Assembly: GCA_963745775.1 (NCBI GenBank)
Contig: CAVUYY010000011.1
Span: 1-64,000 of the forward strand
Length of the DNA: 64,000 bases
Reading direction: 5' to 3'
Source: Gaiellasilicea sp963745775
GTDB lineage: Bacteria > Actinomycetota > Thermoleophilia > Gaiellales > Gaiellaceae
The translations under genes were made by a program, and so were the position numbers. Of the stretch, positions 52,226 to 61,430 are shown one piece after another. Within the stretch, counting starts at the first letter, position 1. Each line of letters starts with the position of its first letter. The notes beneath the pieces are model-generated. The model did no database searches. It saw only the letters and a program-made list of their open reading frames with translations, and was not told the origin of the DNA.

Positions 52226-53597
52226 GTGCGCTTCCTCTTCACGACGCTCCAGACCTACGAGAGCGAGTTCTACGGCACCGTCGGCGCCGAGCTCGAGCGC
52301 CGCGGTCACGAGTCGGCGCACATCAGCGTCTCGCGCCGAGCAGCCCGGCTCCTGCGCGAACGCGGGCTCGAGGCGCGCTGCCTGCTCGATTCGATGGACG
52401 AGCCGGCCGAACCTCGAGGCGGAGGTGCGCCGGATCGAGGCGACCTACCCGATCCCGCACATCCGTGAGGTCTACTACGCCGATCGCGTGAACGCCGGCA
52501 AGCCGGAGGAGTGGGCGATCCGCCGCACCGTCCGCCACTTCCGCGCGCTCGAGCGGCTCGTCGACGAGCTGCGGCCGGACGTGCTCGTGCCCGAGGTCGG
52601 GAACGAGACGATCCGCGTCGTCGACGCACCTGATCGGCCTGCGAGCGCGGGATCCCGGTGCTCTTCCTCCTCTACACGATCTTCCCGAACCCGCTCCGCC
52701 TCTCCGTGGACACCCTGCACGCGCCGATCGTCGAGCAGGACGAGCTGCGCGAGCTGTCGCCCGAGGAGCGCGAGGAGGTCGAGGCGTTCCGGCGCGCGTT
52801 CACCGAGCGGGCGACGCCGATCCGCGAGTACCGGCGCTGGCCGGTCGAGCGGCGGCGCGCGGAGCTCTTCCTCGACCACGTCCGGCGCAAGCGCGGCGAG
52901 GACGCCGACAACGAGTACCTCGAGCCGTGGCGCCTGCTCGGGACGAACGTCGCCGAGACGTCCGGGCGCGGGCGGCGCGGCCGTTCTACGACGACCTCGA
53001 GGGCGCGCGGCCGTTCGTCTACTTCCCGCTCCACGTCACCGACGACTACAAGATCCGGAAGGTGATCCCGCACACGCGAGGATCAGGCCTCGCTCGTCGA
53101 GCAGGTCGCGGACGCGCTGCCTCCCGGCTACGACCTCGTCCTGAAGGAGCATCCGATGTCGGTCGGCCGGAACTCGCTGGCGCTCCTGCGGCGGCTGCGC
53201 AGCCGGCCGAACGTCCGGCTCGTCGGCGCCGCACACGTCCTCGCACGAGCTGATCCGCCGCGCCGAGGCGGATCGCCGTGATCAGCTCGACCGTCGGGCT
53301 CGAGGCGCTGCTCTACGAGAAGCCCGTGCTCACGCTCGGGCAGCCGTTCTACTCCGGCTACGGGATCACGCTCGACGTCGACTCGTTCCGCGAGATCCGC
53401 GCGAAGGTGCCGGAGCTGCTGCGCTTCCGCCCGACCCCGAGACGATCCGCCGCTTCCTCCACGCCGCGATGCGCCGCTGCGTTCCGGGCGCGCCCGTCCT
53501 CGTCGACCGCTCGGACGAGAACGCGGTGCGGCTCGCCGGCTCGCTCGAGGAGGCCGCGAAGGCGGCGCTCGCCGAGCGGGAGCCGACGCGCGCGTGA
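52226..53597 (+). CDS. KpsC/KpsS-like capsule polysaccharide protein (frameshifted)
   Basis: GTG 52226. VRFLFTTLQTYESEFYGTVGAELERRGHESAHISVSRRAARLL, then in other frames RRIEATYPIPHIREVYYADRVNAGKPEEWAIRRTVRHFRALERLVDELRPDVLVPEVGNET, IPVLFLLYTIFPNPLRLSVDTLHAPIVEQDELRELS, ARPFVYFPLHVTDDYKIRKVIPH, GYDLVLKEHPMSVGRNSLALLRRLRSRPNVRLV and AVISSTVGLEALLYEKPVLTLGQPFYSGYGITLDVDSF. The last segment (SS.VG.EALL..KPV...G.PFY.G.G) is the Capsule_synth (PF05159) motif of KpsC/KpsS, which in Gram-negatives build the Kdo linker of capsule. About five frame corrections. Confidence 0.7.
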
Positions 53598-54252
53598 TCG
53601 CTCTCTTCTGGGACATCGACGGGACGCTGCTGACGACGGCGCGCGCCGGCGTGTTCTCGCTCGAGGCGGCGCTCGAGGAGGTGAGCGGCGTGCGCACGAG
53701 CCTCCAGGGGATGGCGACTGCGGGCATGACCGACTACTCGATCGCCGAGGCGGCGCTCGCGCGCGTCGGCCACGCCACGGACGAGGAGACGGTGCAGCGC
53801 TTCCTCCGGATCCACGGCGAGCAGCTGGCGGGGTTCCTCCACAAGCGCGAGGGCGAAGTGCTGCCGGGCGTGCGCGAGGTGCTGGAGGATCTGGACGGCC
53901 GCGACGACGTCGCCAACCTGCTCCTCACCGGGCAACACGGAGGCCGGCGCGAACGCGAAGCTCGCCCACTACGGGCTCGCCGGCTTCTTCCGCCTCGGCG
54001 GCGCCTTCTCCGTCGGCCCGGGCGAGCGGGCCGAGATCGCCCGCCGCGCGCTCCCGTTCGCGAACGGCGCCGACGCGTTCGTGATCGGCGACACGCCTGC
54101 CGACATCGCGTGCGGCGAGGCGATCGAGGCGCGGACGATCGCGGTCGCGACGGGCTCCTACACCGCCTCGCGAGCTCGCCGAGCACGAGCCGTGGCTCGT
54201 GCTCGAGCGGCTGCCGGAGCCCGAGCGGTTCCGGCAGCTCATCGGCATCTAG
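53594..54252 (+). CDS. HAD-like phosphatase (frameshifted)
   Basis: GTG 53594 overlaps the capsule gene stop (GTGA). VIALFWDIDGTLLTTARAGVFSLEAALEEVSGV is HAD motif I (D-x-D-G-T); DDVANLLLTGNTEAGANAKLAHYGLAGFF after a shift near 53935 is motif II (T-G-N-T); GADAFVIGDTPADIACGEAIEARTIAVATG is motif IV. Beta-phosphoglucomutase/phosphoglycolate-phosphatase-type cap. A second shift near 54172 precedes the C-terminus LAEHEPWLVLERLPEPERFRQLIGI. It may dephosphorylate a sugar-9-phosphate or sugar phosphate. Confidence 0.7.
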
Positions 54253-55057
54253 GCTCGTTCGAAGATGCCGTACCAGACCCCGGGGAGCGGAACGCCGTCG
54301 CGCTCGCGGTGCTCCTCGACGAGGGAGTAGCCGGCCCGGCCGAGCTCCGCCAGAACGGCGTCGGTCAGCTCGGACTCGATCTCGACGAGCACCGAGCGAA
54401 GCTCCGGCCGGGCGAGGACGGTGCCGGCGCCCGCGAGGACTGCGACCTCGCCGCCGTCGACGTCGAGCTTGAGGAGTGTGGGTGGCGTCACCCCGAACGT
54501 GTCGACGACCTGGTCGAGCGTGTGCACGAGGACGGGCTGACGGTATGCCGCCGGCCGCATCGGCGCCGTCGAGGAGGTGGAGGGCGCTGCCGGCGCGGAG
54601 GTCGCTGTAGTCGAGGGTGGCCGTACGCGACGACTCGCCGAGGACGAGCGGGAGCGGCATGACCCGCTGCTCGAGCCCGTTCAGGAGGACGTTGTCGCAG
54701 AGCGCCGCGAAGTTCGCGTAGCCCGGCTCGACCGCGACGACCTCCCCTAGCTCGCCGAGGAGGCGGGCCGCCAGAAGGGAATAGACGCCGACGTTGGCGC
54801 CGACGTCCCAGACGACGTCCCCGGGACGGACGGTGCGCTCGAGCCAGCGACCGTCCACGGCTCCTTCGCGACCGACTCGACCCGGAGGCGGGCGGTCGGC
54901 CTCGTTCGTGACCCGGATCCGCACATCGAGCGTGGGATGGTCGACGCGGACGACCTTCTGCGCGAGCGCGCGGCGGATCTTCAACCGGCGATAGGCCTCC
55001 TGCGAGCCCGGGATCGCGCCGCGCGAGCCGGTGCAGGAGACCGCGTTCCCGCGCCAT
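54249..55057 (-). CDS. FkbM-family methyltransferase (frameshifted)
   Basis: ATG 55057, 6 bases after TAGGCT. After a mixed N-terminus (MARERGLLHRLARR..., then LKIRRALAQKVVRVDHPTLDVRIRVTNEAD following a shift near 54970), WDVGANVGVYSLLAARLLGELGEVVAVEPGYANFAALCDNVLLNGLEQRVMPLPLVLGE gives SAM motif I and the FkbM signature N..LNG; after a shift near 54560, PTLLKLDVDGGEVAVLAGAGTVLARPELRSVLVEIESE is the FkbM C-terminal LK.DVDG.E motif. O-methylation of a sugar hydroxyl is the usual role. Overlaps the HAD gene's end by 4 bases. Confidence 0.75.
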
Positions 55058-55063
55058 CGGGAG

Positions 55064-55088
55064 AGCCTACTTACCCCGCCGGTACCCT
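55064..55088. promoter_or_regulatory. Divergent -10 boxes of FkbM and TagF-like genes
   Basis: Minus-strand TAGGCT (55069-55064) is 6 bases before ATG 55057; plus-strand TACCCT (55083-55088) is 6 bases before GTG 55095. Confidence 0.5.
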
Positions 55089-55094
55089 CCCGCC

Positions 55095-56550
55095 GTGCCT
55101 GACCGCCCGCCTCGGATCCTCTTCTTCCTCTACCACGCGGGCTATCTCCGCCACTACGCGGAGCCGCTCCGGCTGCTGGCGCGCGAGGGAGCCGTCGTCC
55201 ACCTCGCCTTCACGCTCGTCGAGAAGGACGCCGGAGACATCGCCCTCGCGGAGCGGCTCGCGGCCGAGTTCCCCGCGGTCACGTTCGGGCCCGCTCCCGT
55301 CCGCGCCTACTTCGACGGCTGGCGCCGGACGAGCACGCTCGTGCGCGCGTTCACCGACCTCGCTCGCTACATGCACCCGCGCTACGCCGAGGCGCCCGCC
55401 CTGCGCGCCCGGATGGCGGCGAAGATCAGGCTCCAGGTCCAGTTCGGGAAGAGCGACCCGGTGAGCAGCTAGCTGGTCACGTCGATCGTCGACTGGCTGG
55501 CCCGTCGCTCCGACGCCGCGAGCGCGCGACGCACGCTTCGGTTCCTCGCCGCCTGCGAGACCGCGATCCCGACCAGCGCGCGGATCGACGCCTACGTCGC
55601 TCGTTCGACCCAGACGTCGTGCTCGCGACGCCGCTCGTCGAGTACGCCTCGAACCAGGTCGACTACCTGAAGAGCGCGCGCCGGCTCGGCGTCGCGACCG
55701 GGGCCTGTATCGCGAGCTGGGACAACCTCACGAACAAGGGGATGCTCCGCTTCACGCCGGATCGGGTGTTCGTCTGGAACGAGGTGCAGCGGCGCGAGCT
55801 CGAGGAGCTGCACGGGATCGACGGCGGGCGCGCCGTCGTGACGGGCGCCCAGAAGTTCGACGAGTGGTTCCAGCGCTCGCCGAGCCGGACGCCGGAAGAG
55901 TTCAAGCGCCGGGTCGGCGTCGGGCCGGAGGCGCCCTTCCTCCTCTACGTCTGCTCGTCCCTCTTCATCGCGCCCGACGAGGTCTCGTTCGTCCGCCGCT
56001 GGGTCGGTGCCCTTCGGGCCGATCCGCGCTTCGCGGCCGAGCGGCTCGGGATCGTCGTCCGCCCGCATCCGCAGAACCTCGCGCAGTGGCCGGGGTCGAC
56101 CTCGCGGAGCTGCAGAACGTCGTCGTCTGGCCTCCCGGCGGCGCGCAGCCCGACGCGGGCGAGGCACGGGCCGACTTCTTCGACTCGCTCGCCCATGCCG
56201 CCGCGGTCGTCGGCGTCAACACGAGCGTGATGATCGAGGCGGCGATCGTCGGCCGCAGCGTGCTCACGCTCCTCGACCCCGACTTCGCGGCGACCCAGGA
56301 GGGGACGCTGCACTTCCACTACCTCCTCCGCGAGAACGGCGGCTTCCTCGAGATCGCCCGCTCGCTGGACGAGCACCGCGAGCAGCTCGGCAGGTGCTGG
56401 CGGGCGGCGAAGCGGAGCGCGAGCGGTCAGCGGTTCATCGGCTCGTTCGTCCGCCCGCACGGGGTCGACGTCGCCGCGGCGCCGCTCGTCGCCGCCGCGA
56501 TCGCCGAGCTCGCGCGCGAGCTCCGGCACCGCAGCCGTCACTCGGCTTGA
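55095..56550 (+). CDS. TagF/CDP-glycerol-transferase-like glycosyltransferase (nonsense codon and frameshifts), copy 1
   Basis: GTG 55095. RPPRILFFLYHAGYLRHYAEPLRLLAREGAVVHLAF, ARMAAKIRLQVQFGKSDPVSS, then TAG 55470-55472 in an otherwise open frame; reading on gives IVDWLARRSDAASARRTLRFLAACETAIPT. After a shift near 55605: DVVLATPLVEYASNQVDYLKSARRLGVATGACIASWDNLTNKGMLRFTPDRVFVWNEVQRRELEELHGI, VCSSLFIAPDEVSFVRRWV, VVRPHPQNLAQW; after a shift near 56095: DFFDSLAHAAAVVGVNTSVMIEAAIVGRSVLTLLDPDFAATQEGTLHFHYLL. This is the GT-B fold of CDP-glycerol glycerophosphotransferase/capsule transferases. Two homologs lie at 56690-58175 and 63090-64000. Confidence 0.65.
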
Positions 56551-56693
56551 GCGGCCGGCTGCTCCGGCTCGCTCTGCTCGTGCCGACCGTGATGGCGACC
56601 GTCTCGACGGTCGTCGGGCTCGTGATTCATCGGGTCCCGCGCCGCTCGGCAACGAGGCAGCGTCGCGGCCGGCGCTGGCGCGACCGACGCTAG
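56547..56693 (+). CDS. Small membrane peptide
   Basis: 48 residues from TTG 56547, overlapping the previous stop as TTGA. LSGRLLRLALLVPTVMATVSTVVGLVIHRVPRR has one hydrophobic segment followed by an Arg-rich tail (RQRRGRRWRDRR). The overlap format matches real neighbours, and the gene ends 4 bases into the convergent neighbour. No family recognised; low confidence. Confidence 0.35.
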   Translation: MSGRLLRLALLVPTVMATVSTVVGLVIHRVPRRSATRQRRGRRWRDRR

Positions 56694-58175
56694 GCCAGGC
56701 TGCGCTTAAGCGGCGTGTCAGCGCTGGCGGCTCCGACGAAACCGCGCAGTGCCAACCGAGCGGGGCAAGCCCGGCCGGTGCGCGAGGGGCGGCGACGGGC
56801 CTGCTGCAGCCGTTTCCTCGATCGTCCGACGACCCGCGGAAGAGCCGCGCTCTCGAGCCCATGTGGACGGACGAACGCGACCAGGAACGCCTCCCTCCGC
56901 ACGGCCTCGTCGCCCTCGCCTGCCACGGCAGCGGCCAGATTCGCTCGGTGGGCGTCGTACGACTCGGCAGCGCGCACGACCCCGCCGCCGACCTCGAGGA
57001 GGTAGTCGAAGTGAAAGGCGTCGCGTTGCGAGTTGGCGAACGCGGGATCCAGCACGGTGTGGACGCCGCGACCGACGAGGCGGCCTCGATCATCGCGGTC
57101 GTGTTGATCCCGACCACGGCCGCGCTGTGGAAAATCGAGTCCAAGAAATCGGCGCGCGTCTCCTCGTCGACCGGCATCGACACAGCTTCGCGCGGCCATA
57201 CGGCAACGCCCTCAAGGCCGTCGAAGGGGCCCTCACCCACTGCTCGTTCCGCCGCGGATGGGGCCGGACCAGAAGCTGGACGTCACGGAGCCGCGCGTCC
57301 CCCGTAGCTCCGGGATCCAGACGTCCCGCAGGTATCGGCCTCGGTCATCCCTCCCGGGGAAGAGCGCTCCCCCGACAAAGAGAGATAGGACCCGTCGGCC
57401 GCAGGCCGACGCGTGCAAGGAACACCTCGCGCGGGCGCGGCTTCCGGTCGAACCACTGGTCGAACGAGGGGCGCCGGTGATCACGACCCGGTCGTGGGTG
57501 GATCCCGTGCAGTCGCGCGGCCTCGTCGTACTGGAACCCATTCCAGACGACACGCGGTCCGGGGCCTCGCGGAGGTGTTGCTTGCTCGAGAAATTGTCCC
57601 AGCTTGCGATGCACATACACGTCGGGAATGCCGAGCTCCGAGCAGCCCGGACGTATCCGAATGCCGTCCGCCCGGCATCAGGTGCGGAGCAATCACGAGG
57701 ACGTCGGCCGCGAGAGCGGAGAGCTCGCGCGCCAGCTCTTCGCTGACGGGGGCGAGCCGTCTATGGCCTCGACCACCCCGGTCAGGGGGCGCACGCACGA
57801 GCCGTCCTCATCGGCCGGGGAACCGCACCGAGCCTGCGACTCCCTAGCCCGGTGCGCTTGTCCGCCCGGGCGATCTGCTCGACCGGGCCGACGAAATCGG
57901 GACCTCGAAAGGACAGCAGGTCGGCGATGCGCCGGAAGGGCCTGGAAGCGCGCCCAGGGTTCGCGGTAGAGCGTGCTCGTCAGCGCCCACGCGAAGCCCG
58001 GCTAGCCTCGATCCCGCGAGCCATTAGCGCTCCCGGTCCGTGTAGGCTCGCGCTCGTGCAGGAGGTGGACTCAATGACCACGGGCAAGCAGACCCCGGAT
58101 CAGGGGTCGAAGAGCCGCGCGTAGCCGAGGCTCCGTAGCAAAGGAAACCCGAAGCCTTGGTTCGTGAGTCGACAT
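56690..58175 (-). CDS. TagF/CDP-glycerol-transferase-like glycosyltransferase (heavily frameshifted), copy 2
   Basis: ATG 58175: MSTHEPRLRVSFATEPRLRAALRPLIRGLLARGH, then in shifting frames EVHLLHEREPTRTGSA, TLYREPWARFQA, APVSEELARELSALAADVLVIAPHLMPGGRHSD, VHRKLGQFLEQA / CIASWDNFSSKQHLREAPDRVVWNGFQYDEAARLHGIHP, SFDQWFDRKP, SLFVGGALFPGRDD, RADFLDSIFHSAAVVGINTTAMIEAALVGRGVHTVLDPAFANSQRDAFHFDYLL, RREAFLVAFVRPHGLESAALPRVV. Segment by segment it parallels the copy at 55095-56550. At least six single-base changes are needed, so product integrity is uncertain. Downstream of neuC in the same direction. Confidence 0.6.
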
Positions 58176-58197
58176 GATGCCCGAGGTCGGCGACACC

Positions 58198-59386
58198 CTA
58201 TGCGGGTTCGAGCTCCGAGGCCAGGTGGAGCTGCTTCTGGATCCGCGGCCGCCGGCCGGCGAGGACGTCGGCGATCTGCCCGCCCGCGCGTGCCGTCGCC
58301 GAACAGCGTGGTCGCGCTCGTAGCGGCCGTGCTCGATCTGGTCGCGGATCGCGTCGGCGATCTCGTCCGGCGTCGTGCCCGACGTCGACGACGTTCGCGC
58401 CGCGCTCGCGGTCCTGCTGCCGGGTGCCGACGGTGACCGCCGGCGTGCCGAGGAACGCGCCCTCGCGCAGCGCCGCCGACGAGTTGCCGACCATGCACGG
58501 CGCAGTGCGCCATCAGCCGGACGAAGATCTCCGGCGGCAGGTTGCGGAAGAAGTGGAAGCCGTGCGCGCGGCCGCGTCTCGCGGAACAGGCGGATGCCCT
58601 TGGCGACCTGCTCCGAGCCGGCGTCGACGTTGGGCCAGAAGACGAGCGCCTGCATGTCCGATCGCGCGACCGCCTCGAGCGTCGCGTTGATCTGCGTCGA
58701 GGCCCTGCGCCGTACTCGGTCGTCACCGGGTGCTGCATCATCAGCACGAAGGGCTCGCTCGGGGTCGATCGCGCGAGCCGGCGCCGCCGAAGTGCTCGAG
58801 AGCGCGTCGCGCGCGCAGCCCGAGGTCGGTCTGCGGCGACGAGGTCGATCGACGGGCAGCCGAGGTTGAACACCGGCGCGGGTCCTCGCCCATCGCGATC
58901 ACGCGCTGCGGCCGACAGCTCGGTGGCCGGGAAGTGCAGGTGCGCGAGCTTCGTGACGGCGTGGCGCACGCTCTCGTCGATCGAGCCGGAGACCTCGCCG
59001 CCCTGGGTGTGCGCGACCGGGATGTTCATGTAGGCCGCCGCGATCGCGGTCGCGATCGTCTCGAAGCGGTCGGCGACCGTGACGACGATGTCGGGCTGCA
59101 GCAGCTCGAACACCGTCGGCAGCTCGAGCAGGCCGAGCCCGGTCGACTTCGCCATCGTCGTCGGCGTCTCGCCCTCGATGATGAAGCGGACGTCGCGTCG
59201 GGCTCGAAGCCGTCGCGCGCCATCACGTCGACGGCGTTGCCGAAGCGCTCGAGCACGAGCGAGGCGCCGGCGACGACCTGGAGCTCGAGCTCGGGGTGCG
59301 CCTCGCACGGCCGCCAGCACGGTCTTGATCCGGGCGTAGTTGGCGCGGCTGGCGACGACGACGCAGACCTTGCGGCGCTCAGCCAA
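58198..59386 (-). CDS. neuC: UDP-N-acetylglucosamine 2-epimerase (hydrolysing), NeuC type (frameshifted)
   Basis: TTG 59386 overlaps the neuB stop by 8 bases. RKVCVVVASRANYARIKTVLAAV is the N-terminal loop of hydrolysing UDP-GlcNAc 2-epimerases; ELQVVAGASLVLERFGNAVDVMARDGFEPD, FIIEGETPTTMAKSTGLGLLELPTVFELLQPDIVVTVADRFETIATAIAAAYMNIPVAHTQGGEVSGSIDESVRHAVTKLAHLHFPAT, FVLMMQHPVTTEYG, ALVFWPNVDAGSEQVAKGIR, HFFRNLPPEIFVRLMAHCAV and VGNSSAALREGAFLGTPAVTVGTRQQDRERG follow in three frames. The product would be ManNAc (or a 6-deoxy diacetamido analog) for nonulosonate synthesis. About five frame corrections; stop TAG at 58198-58200. Confidence 0.8.
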
Positions 59387-60413
59387 GGTCGCCTCCTCGA
59401 CGAGCGCGTTCGCGGCGATCGTCGCGGGCGGCGCGGCGGCCGACGACCTCGCCGAGCCGGAGCGCGGGGATCCCGTTGCCTGGGCGCTTCGTGGTCAGCA
59501 TCTCGGCCGTCGAGCACGCGTGCCGGCGGGGATCGCGGCCGCGGCGTGACGACGCTCTTCTCGAACGTCGCGCGGGCCGGGTCGAGCGCCGGGTCGCGCT
59601 GCTTCTCGCGCGGTGCCGAGCGCGGCCTCGACCTGGCGGACGCCCGTCGACCAGCCGCGCGAGCTCCTCCGGCGTCGAGCGACGCGTGGTGGTCGGGCCC
59701 GTACAGCCGCTTCGAGAGCGTGAAGTGCTTCTCGATCGCCGAGGCGCCGAGCGCGACGGCCGCGATCGAGGTGTGGATGTCCGGCGTGTGGTCGGACAGC
59801 CCGAACGGGACGTCCGAAGCGCTCGCCCATCGCGGGCATCGCGCGCAGGTTGACCTGCTCCGGCGGGCACGGGATAGGCCGACGTGCACTGCAGCACGAG
59901 GACGTCGCCGCCGCCTCGCGCAGCGATCTCCATCGCGCGCTCGACGTCCTCGAGCCCGGCCATCCCGGTCGAGAGCAGCACGGGCTTGCCGGTCGCCGCG
60001 ATCGCCTCGAGCAGCGGCGGGTTCGTCACCTCGCCCGAGGCGATCTTGTAGAGCGGGACGCCGATCTCCTCGAGCAGATCGACGGCCTCGACCGAGAACG
60101 GGGACGAGAAGAAGAGCAGGCCGCGCTCCTCGGCGTGCGCCTTCAGCCGCCGGTGCTCGTCGGCGGAGAGCTCCATCCGCTTCGTGAACTCCCAGCGCGG
60201 CTCGTCGAAGTGCGGCGGCGTCGGCGTCGACGGGTGCATCTCGGCCTCGGCGATGTGCGTCTGGAACTTGACGGCGCCCGCACCCGCCTCGGCGGCCGCG
60301 TCGATCAGCCGCTCCGCCTGATGGACGCTGCCGTCGTGGTTGTTGCCGATCTCGGCGATGACGAGCGCAGGCGAGCCGGGGCCCACGGATCTCGTGCCGA
60401 CGGCATCGAGCAC
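59379..60413 (-). CDS. neuB: N-acetylneuraminate synthase-family NulO synthase (frameshifted)
   Basis: GTG 60413. GPGSPALVIAEIGNNHDGSVHQAERLIDAAAEAGAGAVKFQTHIAEAEM, EFTKRMELSADEHRRLKAHAEERGLLFFSSPFSVEAVDLLEEIGVPLYKIASGEVTNPPLLEAIAATGKPVLLSTGMAGLEDVERAM and VLQCTSAYPVP are clear NeuB TIM-barrel motifs; in other frames ASDVPFGLSDHTPDIHTSIAAVALGASAIEKHFTLSKRLYGPDHHASL and the C-terminal SAF/antifreeze-like MLTTKRPGNGIPALRLGEVVGR. It condenses PEP with ManNAc or a diacetamido sugar to give a nonulosonic acid. About four frame corrections. TACAGT overlaps the start region, so the exact start is uncertain. Confidence 0.85.
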   Translation of the reverse strand: MLDAVGTRSVGPGSPALVIAEIGNNHDGSVHQAERLIDAAAEAGAGAVKFQTHIAEAEMHPSTPTPPHFDEPRWEFTKRMELSADEHRRLKAHAEERGLLFFSSPFSVEAVDLLEEIGVPLYKIASGEVTNPPLLEAIAATGKPVLLSTGMAGLEDVERAMEIAARGGGDVLVLQCTSAYPVPAGAGQPARDARDGRALRTSRSGCPTTRRTSTPRSRPSRSAPRRSRSTSRSRSGCTGPTTTRRSTPEELARLVDGRPPGRGRARHRARSSATRRSTRPARRSRRASSRRGRDPRRHACSTAEMLTTKRPGNGIPALRLGEVVGRRAARDDRRERARRGGDLG

Positions 60414-60447
60414 TGTAGCGCCGCCCTCGGCCTGCGGTTCCCGGCGG

Positions 60448-60453
60448 TAGCCT
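60448..60453 (+). promoter_or_regulatory. -10 box (TAGCCT) of zinc-ribbon methyltransferase
   Basis: TAGCCT, 6 bases, GTG 60460; leaderless format. Confidence 0.45.
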
Positions 60454-60459
60454 CGGCCC

Positions 60460-61430
60460 GTGAGCCGACCGCATATTCCCGCTGCTCGTCGCGCCGCGCG
60501 CTGCGTCGTCGTGCGGGGCCGAGGCGGTGCAAGCGCTCCACGTCTTCCCGGTCAACCACAACAAGCCGCGTGTGACCTGACAGCTGAAGCTCGCGCTCCT
60601 CGGCTGCCAGCGCTGCGGGCTCGTCTTCTCGTACCCGACGCCGACGCGAGGCGGAGCTCGACGCGTACTACCGCGGCTCCGAGGGCGAGGGCTGGGACGA
60701 TAGGATCGCGGACGAGACCGAGGCGCTGGCCGTGCAAGCTGGTCGCAAGAGAGTCAGCAACGACGCTGACTCGCGCTGCTCGCAGCAAACGCCGGCCGCT
60801 ATCGGAGCACCCGGTCGCCGAGCGCTCGACTTCGGTTGCGGGATCGGCGGCTGGCTGGACGCTCTCGCGGCCGACGGTTGGGAGACGACAGGGATCGAGC
60901 CGGGTGTCAGCGCCGCGACCGCAATGGCTGCGCGGCACGGATCCTCGTGGAGGGCCGGCCGAGCGCGTCGTTCGATCTCGTCGTGCTCCATCACACGCTC
61001 GAGCACCTGCCCGACCCGCGCGCGATGCTGCGCGCTGGCGCGGCGACGCTCCCGGCGGTCTGGGATTCTCGGTGCCGAACCTCGCGAGGCTCGGCGAGCA
61101 CCGCGACTTCGACTACATGGCGAGCGACAAGCACATCTTCTCCTTCACGCGCGGCTCGCTCCGATCGCTGCTCGCGCTCGCCGGCTTCGAGCTCGTCGCC
61201 CATTCCAACGAGCCCGCGGCATGAGCCGACGAGCGGCCCGAGCCCGAAGAGGCTCATCTGCGTGGGCGTGCGGGCGCGGAGCGCCGCTGCCGCTCCCGAC
61301 GGAGCCGCTCGAGCTGCGCGCTCGCGGCCCTCGCCGCCTATGGCGCGGGGCTGCCGGAGCCCGATGCGCGCGGCTGCCGGTCGGCTCCGCGGCGCGTGCT
61401 ACGTCGCTCGGCGCTGCAGCCGGCGGAAGG
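60460..61430 (+). CDS. Zinc-ribbon class I methyltransferase (frameshifted), copy 1
   Basis: GTG 60460. Reading across frames: CGAEAVQALHVFPVNHNK, LALLGCQRCGLVFSYPTPT, ELDAYYRGSEGEGWDDRIADETEALAVQAGRKRVSND, then RALDFGCGIGGWLDALAADGWETTGIEPGVSAATAMAARHG (SAM motif I), SFDLVVLHHTLEHLPDPRAMLRAGAATLP, LGFSVPNLARLGEHRDFDYMASDKHIFSFTRGSLRSLLALAGFELVAHSNEP. The cysteine pairs form the N-terminal ribbon seen in sugar C-methyltransferase-like proteins. The end is uncertain and overlaps the convergent neuA. Likely modifies a nucleotide sugar or glycan. Confidence 0.6.
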
